The translations under genes and the position numbers were made by a program. The notes under the pieces are model-generated. The model searched no databases, was not told where the DNA came from, and saw only the letters and a program-made list of their open reading frames with translations. From Cephalopachus bancanus (Eukaryota > Chordata > Mammalia > Primates > Tarsiidae): a stretch of 64,000 nt of DNA. Of this stretch, positions 1 to 11,520 are shown in pieces. Positions within the stretch are counted from its first letter, which is position 1. Each line of letters opens with the position of its first letter. The stretch is taken from the NCBI GenBank assembly GCA_027257055.1, contig JAPVLO010000162.1, positions 1,116,001 through 1,180,000 on the forward strand. The letters run 5' to 3'.

Positions 1-980
1 TTCTGCAAAGAGGTGCCAAACCCAGACCTCCTCTGTGCCCTTGCCTCAGCAGGACAAAGCCACACGTAAATCTGCCCCTGGGTCAGATCTGACAAGGTTG
101 GCCTCATCTCGGCTGCCTGAGGACATCTAGAGAGGAAGAGTTGTCTGATTCCCAGGTAGAAGAGCAGGGCTCAGATCTCCAGCTTGCCAAAGTTCTCTGA
201 ACCAGGCAGGACAGGATGGAAAGAGGAGACTTCTTGATTCTCTTCATCCCTGAGGTGTCATCCCTGAGGTGGCTGGGGCATCACATAGACCCTTTCTGCT
301 CTTCCTGAAGGATTTGGGATGACAGTAAGGTGACACCTTTCTGAGGTGGAGAGAGGTATCTGGGACAATGTTGCAGCAACATCTCTGGTGTTTCATCAGC
401 TAAAGGAGCCCAGGAATGGAGGGAGCCACAGACAGAGTTGCTGTGCCCTAAATTCCACTTGGGGTAGGGGTTGTTTCAGAGGACCCTGAGTGGTCAACAG
501 CCTAGTGGGTGTGGTCTGCATGAAACCCTGTCACCACAAAATCTGCTTTGAGGGACTTCTCGGGCGGCCAGAGCACATTTCTGGTAAGAATCTACACAAA
601 TATCATCCCACCCAGAGCCCCCAAAGCCATGGCATCATCTGAACCCTCTCTGCTGCGAGAGGTGGAATCGTGGTCAATATTCATCCCACCCCATCCATCT
701 GACAAGGCCTGGATTTAGAAAAAGAAAGACTGGAGGGGCTGTGAGAACGTCTGAAAGGGGATATCAAGGGTCACTGGTTATGTTTCTAGAATCCTGAAAA
801 TCCTGTATCTCCCGGCACCTTCTGGAGGCTGCTTGTCTTTGGGGGAAAGAATCTGGTTTTATTTGCTTATTTTAATGAACGGAGGTGAGGGTGAGCAGCC
901 TGTGGCAGGGCCATGGCAGTCTCTCTTCAGCCACTGCCCCTTGAGGAAAGCCAAGCCCAGCTTCAGAGATTTCCAGGCAG
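1..980. other. Unique sequence, no gene recognised
   Basis: No open frame with protein-like composition, no recognisable repeat and no RNA gene was seen. A short imperfect direct repeat ('cctgaggtg') lies near 250-272. Base composition is mixed until CpG density rises sharply after about 980, so this is best read as the flank of the CpG island. Confidence 0.5.
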
Positions 981-3350
981 GCTTTGGCCCCGCGAGCTTC
1001 TGGCCACCCGACAGAGGTCCGGAATAGGGAGGAAGGTCCCGACCCGAGTGTACGTGCTGGGGGCAGGGAGGAGGGTCTAGGGCCGATTCCAGAGCTAATT
1101 CGAAACTGGAAAGGGCAGGGCGGGGGAGTCCCAGGCCCGCGCTCACGGCCGGCAAGGAAGGAGGCCGCGCAGGGTCGGGCGTGGAGCTGTCCGGACTGTG
1201 GTGCTGAAAACCGGTTACGGCGGTCAAGGGGGCGCAGAGCGGCCCACCCAACTGGCGCTTCCGCTCTAGGTGACGGGGGATGGAAAGGGATTCCTCCCGT
1301 CCCCTAATCTACTCACTCTCCGAGAAAAGAAGGGCACAAATGAGCTAGGGTCAGAAGGCAGGCTAAGCACTAAGAGGTGTGCAGGCGCCCGAAGCTGCGG
1401 CCAGCTCTGAGTAGGGTGCAATCCGGGCCAACTGGCAAGAGACCCCGGACCCGGGCCGGTCCCTCGCTGGCCTTCCACACTCCGGACAGATGTCATGGCT
1501 GCACGGCAAGGAGGGGTGCACGAGGTGTCCCCAGAGGGCTTCCGTGGGTGCATACCCGCCCCGCGGACACACGGAGTGCGCTCCCAGGACGGACACACAC
1601 CACGCACACGCAAGCAGTCCCGCACCCGCGCCCTACACAAGGCCACCTGCTCCCACCAGGCTGCCGCGGCTCCAGCCTCGCTTTCCCCCGGCCTGGACGT
1701 CTCTCTTGGCCTCAGATGGCGTCCCCAGAGGGGTCTCAGCCAGCGGGAAGCCCAGTTCCAGCCTGACACCAGGGAAAGTGCTGGGGAGGAGCAGACAGTC
1801 AGCTCCTACGCCCAGAAAGAGGGGGGCGAGGCAGGCGGAGAGGGTAGGTCTCAGACACCCATTCTTTCCCCAAACTCGCAGTTACGGCTCCAGGATGCCA
1901 GAGGAGTGTGGACAGGAGTGAGTGTGAGCGTGTCTCCCTCCCAAGCTGGGGACACCCCGAGGCCCAGCGCGTACCTGTGCGTGGAGGCCCCGCATGGAGC
2001 CCCCTCAGCGAGTCCGGACCTGCTGGCTCGTCTGGCTCCCCCGGGACCACGGTGGGGTGGGAGTGGGGGCTACCCCGCCTGCCCTCCACACGCCTCCCGG
2101 ATGTCCGTGGGCAACGGAGAAACTCCGTCCCGGGCGGCGGGAAGTTGCTGGGGCCCGGGCGCTGGGAGGGGGCGCCCTCCCGTCTCCGGGCTCGGCCGGG
2201 CTCCCGCGCCCGCCGCCCTCGCCGCCTCGCCGGTGCCCTCCCGCCCGCAGACTGCGCGGAGCCCGAAAGCCGGGAGCCCGCCCGCCCTCCCGGAGAGTCT
2301 GCCGCTGACCTGCATTGACGTCATTGCGTCATTAGGTTTCCCCTGGAAACACTGGCTCGCCCGAAATAGTAACACATTAATTCAGGCCGGGGGAGCGGGG
2401 AGAGACTGTTTGTAACCCTGCAGCTAACTCGGCTCGCGCGAGCGAGCGCCGCGGCCCCCACCGCGCGCGAGGGCAGCGCCGGCTACTATTTTGAGAACAA
2501 AGAAAGGCAAAATATAGAACGCGGAGAGAGGGTGCGGGGGACGCCGAGACCCTCGCTTCGCTCGCACGCACACCCACAGCCTCACGCGGGTGCACGCCAC
2601 ACCGGGGCCAGGCCACACTCGGGCGGGAGCTTTTGCGCTCCGCTCTCAGAAGCCAGATGCAGGGGGCGTGCGCCCTGTTCGCCGGCGCGCGAGGACAGGT
2701 CTGAGTTCAGGGTTCCTGCCCTGCTAGGGTTGGCCGACGAGCTCGCTCCCACCGACCCAGCACGGCGGGCGGACCGCCACCCTTCCCCGACACGCCCACC
2801 CCCAAAGTGCCCGTGCGGTCCAGGCTGGAGAAGCCCTCTCCCAGAAGGGCGGCGCGCCCCTGGCCCGTCTCCTTCGGCCGCGCCGGCGGCCCGCGCGTGC
2901 GGGAAGCCCTGCGGGGATGCAGCCCGCCGGGCGCCGTCCCCGCGATCCCCCTAGGCTTGGGGTCCCGGCCAGCCTGCCGCGCTCCCGCGCCTCATCGTGG
3001 GAGGCCTGGAGGACAGGGCTGCTGTCACAGGCTCCCACCCCCCGCCCCCTCGCTCCCCCTCCCGGGCCCGGGTAGGCAGAAGGGAGAGAGGGCTTGCAGA
3101 GCGGCCGGCCCAGGGGGAACCTCGGGGGTTCTCTCTACCTGTCTGTCCTCCCCTGCCTTGGCCCCCGACTCGTTCTCTCTCAGAGGGTGAGGAGCACTCT
3201 CCTCCGGATCGAAATGACAAGCTCGGAGCCTTGGGTGTCGACGAAGGCGGGCAGGGGCGCGCGGGGCCGGGACTCCGAGGGCTGAGGAGGGCGCGGCCGC
3301 TAGACAGGGCGCCGGGCAGGCTACCTCGGGGGGGCAAGGGAGGGGCGTCT
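980..3350. promoter_or_regulatory. CpG island 1, candidate promoter
   Basis: About 2.4 kb of dense CpG and high GC, free of recognisable repeats, in a window where CpG is otherwise depleted outside young Alus. The densest part is about 2130-3000. A CRE/ATF pair sits at 2316-2331 and an A/T-rich island within the GC-rich DNA at about 2485-2520. Unmethylated islands like this usually mark housekeeping or developmental promoters (general knowledge). Direction, exon 1 and gene identity cannot be read from the sequence. Open frames of up to 306 codons cross the island, but they have low-complexity Pro/Arg/Gly/Ser composition in several overlapping frames and I do not treat them as genes. Confidence 0.75.
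2316..2331. promoter_or_regulatory. CRE plus ATF/CEBP-like site
   Basis: A perfect palindromic CRE, TGACGTCA, occupies 2316-2323. It is followed directly by TTGCGTCA at 2324-2331, a CRE half-site with a C/EBP-ATF composite look. A short inverted repeat, GTTTCC-N3-GGAAAC, follows at 2336-2350. Adjacent CREs in a CpG island are typical of cAMP/CREB-responsive promoters (family knowledge). Function here is inferred. Confidence 0.6.
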
Positions 3351-3872
3351 GAGGAGGCATTAGCCTTCCCTTCCTCTCAGAGGCCGCTCAGGGACCCGGT
3401 GAAGGGCGCAGGGAGGACTCCGCTGCTTCATTCCACCCTGGGCTTGTCTCGCCCCGCTGCTCTCTTGGGGGCTGGGGTGTGCCTGGGATTTAGGAACGCG
3501 TCCCTCAGGGTCTCTGTCGGTCTCTCCCCCAGTGGGGGGCGGGGGAGGCATCCCACATCCTGTCCCCAGGTATCTTCCTCTTGGCGTTTGTTCCCTGTTG
3601 ACTGCAGACAACCAACGGGCAACCACACACTGACCTGGGTGGGCAAGCAAATCCGGCTGTTTCCATCAGGTAGGAGCCAGGCAAGTTTCGGAGGGGATAG
3701 GCCTGGCCGTGTCCTCTTGAGCGCTGTGTGGCCCTCCCCCTTCATGGCCTTTTCCTCCCTCAGCTACAGTGGCCTTCTCTGTAGCACCCCAGGGGTGAAG
3801 CCCCCTCTGTGGGCTGTTGGGCTGTCGTGGGGATAAGAGAGAACATCTGGGAAGAGCTGAAGAAATGGCATG

Positions 3873-3901
3873 CCTGTTCCTGCCCCTGCCCCTGCCCCTG
3901 T
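3873..3901. repeat. (CCCCTG)n short tandem repeat
   Basis: Three perfect and one or two imperfect copies of a CCCCTG hexamer. It is short and has no obvious role. Confidence 0.8.
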
Positions 3902-3988
3902 GGTGCTCCTCGTGGTAAGGAGTGGACCGACATTCCCGCTCCATGCACACGCCCTGGTGACATTTGGAGAAAGCTGATCAAGGGACAC

Positions 3989-4114
3989 ACCCACCAGGAT
4001 CAAAGCCACAGTCTGCCCACTGGGCAGTCTGCAAGAAAGCAGAGTCTCACAATCACAGGACAGACCCCAGCCTCATCTGGGCCCACAGCAGCACCTGTTA
4101 TTCAGTGAGCAATA
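3989..4114 (+). repeat. Local repeat pair, copy A
   Basis: This block resembles 5410-5540 in the same orientation. Shared words include 'cccaccaggatcaaagcca', 'tctgcccactg' and 'acaggacagacccc', and both end in 'ttcagtga'. Identity looks like roughly 70-75% with small indels. It is either an old local duplication or two copies of a dispersed repeat I cannot name. Confidence 0.7.
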
Positions 4115-4496
4115 ATAAGCTGGAGCGTATTGTGAACAGAGTAACACTAAGGACCTGGCCCCACAGAGGATGGTCTCTGTGCTCCTTCCATCTGACCAAC
4201 ACACCCTTCTCCCCAGAGGGACTCTCTACTGCCCTCAGATTCAAGGTGAGTCAGAGGGTGGTGGGACGGTCATGGTATGGCTCTGCCTCTCTCTCTCTCT
4301 GGCTTGTTTTCCAGCAGGGCACCCACCAAGGCCATGTGCCCTGCCTCCCCTCCCCTCCCCTTCCCCACAGCTCCTGTCCCCCATCAGCTGTAGTCATCAT
4401 TTGCCTGTTCGGCTCTCCTCTGCACCATGGCAGGGAACACATGACCCTTGCCTCTGTTTCCCCAGCTTCTCCCAGCACAGTGCTGGGCATGACAGA

Positions 4497-4787
4497 TTTT
4501 TTTTTTTTCTGAGTTGGGGTCTCACTCTGTTGCTTAGGTGGAAAGGTAGTGGCACGATCACGACTCACCACAGCCTTGACCTCCTGGACTCAGGCTGCCT
4601 CAGCCTCTCAAATAGCTGGGATTATAGGCAGTGCCACCACACCCTGCTAGCTTTTTTATTTTTACTTTTGTAGAGATGAGGTCTTGCTACATTGTCTAGG
4701 CTGGTCTCGAACTCCGGGCTCAAGCAATCTTCCTGCCTTGGCCTCCCAAAGTGCTGGGATTACAGCTGTGAGTCACTGCACCAGGTC
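4497..4787 (-). mobile_element. AluJ-like SINE
   Basis: An antisense dimeric Alu starts with a T run at 4497 (poly-A of the minus-strand element). Both arms and the middle A-rich linker are visible. Divergence is high and no young-lineage markers are present, so it is an old J-type copy. Confidence 0.85.
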
Positions 4788-4894
4788 AATGACTGAGATC
4801 AATTGTTTGTGAACTAAGATTGATAGTCTTGCTTTGGGGAACCTGCTGCCCCAGCCACCACCCACCCCACCTCCTGCTCCCATCTACCTCTCCA

Positions 4895-5170
4895 TGTCAA
4901 AGTCCATGTGGCCCCCAAGGCCCAGGTCAAATGCCAACTCCTCCTCTGATCCCAGGACTGTGAGCTCACCGTGGTCAGTCTCTGGATCACGTGGCAGGGC
5001 TTTCAAGGCCTTGATCACATCCTGTCTGAATTCTCTGTGTCGGTGTGTGCCTCCCTGCTGGGTGGTAACTTCTCAGAGCCAGAAGTGGCTCTCACCCATC
5101 TCTGTGTGCTCCGCGTGGCTCAGCTGTGCCACCCGACACAGTAGGTGCTCAGGAAGTGTTTGCCAAGCTG
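4895..5170 (+). mobile_element. L2 3'-end remnant
   Basis: The stretch includes 'gacacagtaggtgctcaggaagtgtt', which matches the usual L2 3'-terminal pattern (acatagtaggtgctcaataaatg). Upstream text about 'ccaggtcaaatgcc' also fits the L2 3' UTR. It is strongly decayed. Confidence 0.5.
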
Positions 5171-5409
5171 AACTCTGCACATGACTGTCTCAGCTGAGAC
5201 CTGGCCCATGCAGGAGAGTGATGCTGATGGTGACACCTGCAGTTCCGGACTGGGAGAGACCTGGCTGTGTCGGCAGGAGATGCCTGACTCCTCCGTCTCA
5301 AGGGGGGAGGCCCCATGAGAGCGTCCTTCCTCCTTTTCTTCTACCCTGGGGGAATGTGCAGCATGTCTGGCCACTTGGAAGGGTGACAGGAAAGTGGAGG
5401 AAGGCAGAG

Positions 5410-5540
5410 ACCCACCAGGATCAAAGCCATAATCTGCCCACTGAGCGGTTTGGCGGAAAAGCCAAGGTCCTACAATTACAGGACAGACCCCCTTCTCATC
5501 TGGGGCCACATTTTTCAGTGTCCATTTTTCAGTGAACAAG
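5410..5540 (+). repeat. Local repeat pair, copy B
   Basis: Partner of 3989-4114, about 1.42 kb downstream in direct orientation. The alignment starts at 'acccaccagg' and ends near 'ttcagtgaacaag'. Copy B has a short internal repetition of 'ttttcagtg' near its end. Confidence 0.7.
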
Positions 5541-5544
5541 AGAT

Positions 5545-6860
5545 TCTTCCTCAGTCAGCGAAAATGTGGCTGCCGCCAGCCCCTCCACACATGCAGGTCT
5601 GTGATTAGTTCTCTCTGTGGCCCAGCCCTATCCTGGCCACACAGCTTCTCCAGGCTGTGTCAGCTTGTCATCCCATGTTGATGTCAGCCTGTGAGTCCCC
5701 AGAAACCTGCCGGGTCCCCTGATGTAACACTCCCTATCCTCCAACTGTGGAGTTCTCTGTGTGGGAAGGGACAGCTGCACCCCACTGCACCCACTTTCCC
5801 CCTGGAATGCTCCTTCCCATCAGGTCTCTGCTGTCATCAAGGGGGTCTTTGGGAACGAGGCCTCCCTCAGGCTGCCTCGGGTAACTGGGTTAATTGTGAG
5901 GACACACATGGGAAAGCGAGGCGTCTGAGAATGTTCAGACATGGCAGTCATGGCATGCAGAGGGGACACCGGCAGGACTGAGTGGGATCCAGGGGCCTCC
6001 GTTGGCTCCCTGGGCTGTCTTGTAGCTTTGAGGCAGCAGGAAATATAAGATCCCAGCTGGGGTGCTGTGTTGCAGGTTGCTTGTGACTCATGTGACCTTG
6101 CTTCCTTCTGGCTTTCTCTTCATATCTCTGGTTCAAATTACTATGCAGGGGAGAAGTGGAATGACTCGGGTAAGTACCAGGATCCCTGGGTTCGCCAGAG
6201 CCTCTGACCCAAGCCATCTGCAGGCTTCTGGGACATCCAGAGATCACAGTCCTGGGGAAAGGCATTCTGTACTAGCCCAGTCAACTGGGCGGGAGCAAGA
6301 CTGGGAGTGGGGAGGCAGTTGTGGCCTAAAGCAAAGTGGCCAGGGCTCCCCCTTGGGCAGAGATACAGGAACAGCAAGTTCCTTGGAAAGACTTCTTTGA
6401 TGTGTTGAGCAGCTTGACTGGCCTGTCCAATCCAATCATGCTCTGGAATAGACTGTGACTCCTCTTTCTACCCCTAGCCTGGTGAGATCAGGATGTTGTT
6501 GACCACGTGGGTAACAGGTTTCATCGTTGAGTTGACCTTCACATCAGGCCTCCCATGGGGCACAGAAGGCAGTAGCTGACCTCGCTGTGTGATGCTGATA
6601 GCCACAGGACCAGAACGGCCAGCAATCTAGTGAAGATTCCACCAGACTGTCTCCCCAGAGGCTGCTGCGTCCTATATCAGCCCCCACTAGTCTGCAGGAA
6701 TAAGCTCAGCCAGAAAAGCCCTGGAACTCCTGATAAACCCAAATAGTCCAAGAGGAGAGTCCCCCAGCCCCATCAGAGGCCCTGTTCTGAGCCCCACAAA
6801 GGCAAAGTGATTCGTGTGGGCAACACACACGGAAAAGTGAGGCATCAAGAAGAAAGAGCT
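5545..6860. other. Unique sequence, nothing recognised
   Basis: About 1.3 kb without a recognisable repeat, RNA gene or convincing exon. Open frames here are short and overlap on both strands. The sequence may be ancient, unrecognisable repeat DNA. Confidence 0.4.
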
Positions 6861-6862
6861 GG

Positions 6863-7140
6863 CTGGGCTTGGTGACTCAGCCTATAATTCCAGCACTTTG
6901 GGAGGCGGAGGCGAGAGGATTGCCTGAGCCCACTGGTTCGAGACCCACCCGGGCAACTTGACAAGACTTCGTCTCTACAATAAATAAAAAATTAGCCAGG
7001 TGTGGTAGTGCGTGCCTGTAGTTCAAGCTACTTGGAAAGCTGAGGTGGAAGGATTGCAGGAGCCCAGCAGGTCAAGGCTGCAGTGGCCAGGAGCATGCCA
7101 CTGCCCTCCAGCCTGGGTGACAGAGTGAGACTCCAACACA
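6863..7140 (+). mobile_element. Alu, young J-derived lineage
   Basis: A sense dimeric element carries the lineage markers 'gactcagcct', 'attgcctgagccca', 'ctacaataaataaaa' and 'gagactccaac'. It runs straight into the GAA/GAG tract, which probably grew out of its poly-A tail. Confidence 0.88.
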
Positions 7141-7246
7141 GAAGAAGAAGAAGAAGAAGAAGAAGAAGAAGAAGAGGAGGAGGAGGAGGAGGAGGAGGAG
7201 GAGGAGATAGAGGAGGAGGAGGAGATAGAGGAAGAAGAAGAAGAAA
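7141..7246 (+). repeat. (GAA)n/(GAG)n polypurine tract
   Basis: The tract has about eleven GAA units, then about ten GAG units, then two 'ATA'-interrupted GAG/GAA blocks. It is uninterrupted purine apart from two thymines. It is attached to the 3' end of the preceding Alu. Confidence 0.95.
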
Positions 7247-7251
7247 GACCC

Positions 7252-7330
7252 TGGTCTGGGAATTAGGAGAACTGGCTTCTGATCCCAACACTACCATTAA
7301 ATCCTGGTATAACTCAAGATGACTGACACT
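7252..7330 (-). mobile_element. MIR fragment
   Basis: 'gggaattaggagaactggcttctgatcccaac' in pieces resembles the MIR core ('tctggagtcagacagacctgggttcaaatcc'). The copy is very old and short, and the call is tentative. Confidence 0.35.
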
Positions 7331-8374
7331 CGCTCTTGGGGCCCCTCACCAACTGCTTCATACACTGGTGGAATGGGGTCATCAAGCAGAGTTATCAGCA
7401 CAGGCATGGAGATCTGGCAACACCCTGACTTCAGTGGAGACTGGCCCAGCCAACAGAAACCCAGGCCTCTTGAGCCCAGGGGCTACAGGTGGGCAAGTGG
7501 CAGAGTGGAGTGCTTTCTTGAGATTTGGCCTCAGGCTGGCTGGGCCTCTGGTGAACACAAACCCTCTCCTTCCTAACAGACCCTTCCCTTCCTCTGACAC
7601 CTTCCCAGCCTCTCTTGTCCGGCGGCAAGGGTGCTGCAGCCCCTAAGTTCTTTCCAACAACACAATGGAAGAGCCATCCATTCAGATGCTCATCCACATC
7701 TCCTGGCCCAATGCCATGTATGCCTGAGTTGTTCCCCTCTCAGTTCCTGTTCCTTGGCCACCAAATTCTACCCCAGGCCTGCCCAGGCTTTTATCTCGAC
7801 ACTTCCCAGCCCACAGATCCAACCTGCTCTTGGAGGCCTCATCGCCCCGTCCTCATCCTGGCAACCCCAGGTCTGCATCTAAGTAGCCTGGAGAGCCCTC
7901 TCCACACTTCTCTCTTCTACCATCCTTGTGCCCCTGCCCTCAACCACAGTCTGTTTCCCCAGATGTTCTTGGCTTCCAATCCTTAGGAGGGGGCTCTGAG
8001 CCAAGGACACCACTGAGCAAGGGACCCCGAGTTCAGCCTTGTTTCTGAGAGAGGCATGGTTGTGCGTGTTGCTTGCTTGGGCAGAGGTGGAGGGAGCAGA
8101 GCAGCAAATGACTAAATGGGGAAACCCTGCCAAGGATGCAAGGGCACGGAGCCAAGAGCTAGATTCAAACCGAGGGGCAGAACAGGTGCCAGCTTAACTG
8201 GGTAGACAAATTTCACAAGCAGCATTCAGAAAAGGAAGTACTCAGGCAGGCTGGAGAGAGCAGGCCAGGTCCACCCACGGAGGTAACGCTTAGATGGAAC
8301 CCCAAAGACAAGTAGGACATGGGGTGGGAAAGGGATGGGAGGAAGACAGATGGGAGCAATTGGATAAAGCCTGT

Positions 8375-9025
<651 letters not shown>

Positions 9026-9119
9026 TATATTTTTAAAAAAATTTTATTTGTACTTTGTGACTTACTAGCAATTATGTGGCATGCTATCAGAAATTATTTT
9101 GAATTTGTTACATAGTTCA

Positions 9120-9330
9120 GGAGAGCAGTGGTTTAGAGGGAAGTCCTATCTGTGGGAATCCCGCCTTTCCACCCACTGGCCATCTGACCAGGGAAGACAT
9201 CCTGAAATTCCTTCTTTTTTGTTTCCTCTTCTGTAGCATGGTGACAGTAATAGTACCTGTATCTTTTGGAGTTGTTATGTGGCTCTCATAAGTTAGTACT
9301 GTCGAGTATTGGGCACAAACACACTGGGCA
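9120..9330 (+). mobile_element. MIR element
   Basis: 'cagtggtttagagggaagtcc' starts a tRNA-derived MIR pattern. It continues through 'ccacccactggccatctgacc', 'tttcctcttctgtagcatggtgacagtaatagtacc' in pieces and 'gttgttatg'. The order matches the MIR consensus (head, core, 3' end). Confidence 0.65.
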
Positions 9331-9479
9331 GCAGTTTGAAAGGCTCCACAGCCGCTTCCAATGTGTAGCAGAGGCGGGACCCTCCAGCACAAAGCCTGGG
9401 GTGGGGGTCCTCTCCTGGGTATTGGGAAGGTGTACTTCAGAGGGAGGAGAAATCGGAAAGCTGGGTCAGGACTATAACA

Positions 9480-9780
9480 TGGAATGGTTTCATGGCATGG
9501 CAAACTGTTGGGACTCCATCCTACGAGACGACAGAAGCCCACATTTGAGGGCTTGAGGAGGAGCAGTGACGTGATGAAGCAAGACCTCAGGAATCTGGGG
9601 ATTGTGCTTCTTGATTGCAGGGAGGGATTCGGCATCAAGAGAATATTCTGGGACCAGGAGGGCTGTGGAATCGAAAAGCAGGGAGCATGTGAGGTGATCC
9701 CCAAAGGAAGAGTCAACAGGATGCAGGGCTTTGGACATACGAGCTTGGAGAGATTGAGGGGAAAAAAATCAATGTAAGTT
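9480..9780 (-). mobile_element. L2 remnant (antisense)
   Basis: Text such as 'gaggaggagcagtgacgtgatg' and 'gaatattctgggaccaggag' follows the minus-strand pattern of L2 3' sequence. It is heavily decayed. Confidence 0.4.
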
Positions 9781-9824
9781 TTTATAATAAGTCTAGGGGA
9801 CTAAGAAAATAACCCCTGTGTTGG

Positions 9825-10600
9825 TTAGGGTTATATCCAACTGTATCAGACAACTCAAATCAACAGTGGCTTAAACAAAACAAGTTTATTTTCCTATCAG
9901 TTACAAGTCCAGAAGCAGGCCAGGTGGAGCGGTTCACGCCTGTAATCTCAGCACCTTGGGAGGCCAAGGAAGAAGGACTACTTGAGCCCAGAAGGTTCAA
10001 GACCAGCCTAGGCAACATAGCAAGACTCTATCTCTACAAAAAACAAAAAAATTAGCTGGGCATGGTGGCATGTGCCTATAGTCCCAGCTACGCAGGGACA
10101 GATCCTACTGCTAAGGCAGAAGGATCGCTTGAGCACAGGAGGTCAAGGCTGTGGTGAGCTGCAATCGTGATACTTCACTTCAACTTGGGTGACAGAGGGA
10201 GAGACCCCGAATTAAAAAAAAAAAGTTCAGAAGTGTGCAGTGCAGTCCACTGCTGATAAGGCAGTTCTGTTCCACAAAGTCCTAGAGATCCAGGCTCCTA
10301 CCAGCTCACTCATCTGCCACCCTCAAGGCATGGTCATTATTCTCATGGCACCAGATGGTGGCACTTGGTGCCAGCATCCCTATGGAGAAAGGAATGGAGA
10401 AGAACTAGCAGAAGGCAATAGCCAGGGTCTCCTGAGTGAGGCTCCTTACCTCCACTCATGATGTTCACGTAATTCCATTGTCCAGAAATTAGTCTCATGG
10501 CTACACCTAGTTGCCAGGGGAGCTAAGATGTGTGGTCTTTATTTTCTAAGTGGCCTTTATTTTCCAAGTACTCGGCTGTATGGCAGAAGATTCTGATTCT
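9825..10600. mobile_element. LTR-like repeat interrupted by an Alu
   Basis: 'gtggcttaaacaaaacaagtttattt' in pieces before the Alu, and 'agtccactgctgataaggcag', 'gatccaggctcctacc' and 'ttgccaggggagctaaga' after it, follow a common ERVL-type LTR pattern that I do not name with confidence. Confidence 0.45.
9919..10225 (+). mobile_element. AluJ-like SINE
   Basis: Full-length sense dimer from 'gccaggtggagcggttcacgc' (two segments) to a poly-A run ending near 10224. It has a J-type right arm and lacks the young-lineage markers. Confidence 0.88.
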
Positions 10601-11039
10601 GTAAAACAAGAAGAATTCCAATACTGGGGGAGAGATGTCTCTGCCATTGTCTCATATCCTTAAATGGCGAACTTGAAACATGGCATCAATTTGGGAAAGT
10701 GTATTTTTTAAATATTTTGCGTTTTAAAACATGGAGCAATAGAGTACAGGCTTATAGGCTATAGAGGCAGAAATTCAAGATGGCCCCAAGAGTCCTGACC
10801 TTGGGTGTACACACCTGTATAACCCTTCCCCATGGGTAGGACTTGGGAATATGATGGAATTTTTAAAGGAACATTGAGAATAGCCTGACCAGGGGTGCAA
10901 GTCACACCTGGGGAGTTGATGAGGAAATGGCTAATGAGAATAGTAGACAGCTGTCCCCATGGAAAGGCTTTAGCACAGCACACAAAATCCCCCATGAGAT
11001 GGCCTCTGTCTCTCTCTCCAGACTTCTTCTACCAGTCTC

Positions 11040-11410
11040 TCCCTTTCACAGCTTTTTGACTCTACCCAACTGCTCCACAGCTGCTGGTCTTACCTCTGTG
11101 CCCCTTGGAATGTCCTTCGACTCTTCCCTTTGGTGTGATGAACCCTACTACTCAACCTCTCAAACTCAGTTCAGATATTGCCTTACCGGGAAACCTTCCC
11201 TGACCCTCAAGGGCAGTTAGATGTCTCCCCTGGCACTCCCATGATGCCCTGAGCCTCACTCTACCCCTGAGTCGATCACATTTTTAGAATTTTACAGCTG
11301 GTTATGAGTTGGTCTCCCCTGTGGGCTCCTGAAAGGCAAGCACAGGACAGATTGTCTTTGTGGCCACAGAATGTAGCACAACTCCTGGTAGACAGTCAAC
11401 TCTCAGATAT
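11040..11410 (+). mobile_element. L2 3'-region remnant
   Basis: The order 'aacctctcaaactcagttcag', 'ccttccctgaccctcaa', 'ggctcctgaaaggcaagcacagg' and 'cctggtagacagtcaactc' follows the L2 3' UTR (ctcagctcaaatgtcacc, cttccctgaccacc, gctcctgagggcagggac). Confidence 0.55.
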
Positions 11411-11520
11411 GTGGGCAGCAGATCAACAGAGAGCCCTCAAGAGATGGGATCAAGGGAATATAGGACAAGGGACATTTATTATGAGACTGGTAGACAAATG
11501 TGTAGTGAGACGCTTTAAAT

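Noticed and set aside
1495..2415. 306-codon plus-strand open frame in CpG island 1
   Set aside because: It overlaps several other open frames on both strands and has low-complexity Pro/Gly/Arg/Ser composition. There is no domain and no clear start context; high GC makes stops rare.
2997..3836. 279-codon plus-strand open frame at the edge of CpG island 1
   Set aside because: It runs from GC-rich into ordinary DNA with no domain and no splice or start evidence.
7028..7322. Poly-Arg/Gly and poly-Leu/Pro frames
   Set aside because: They are translations of the GAA/GAG microsatellite and the Alu next to it.
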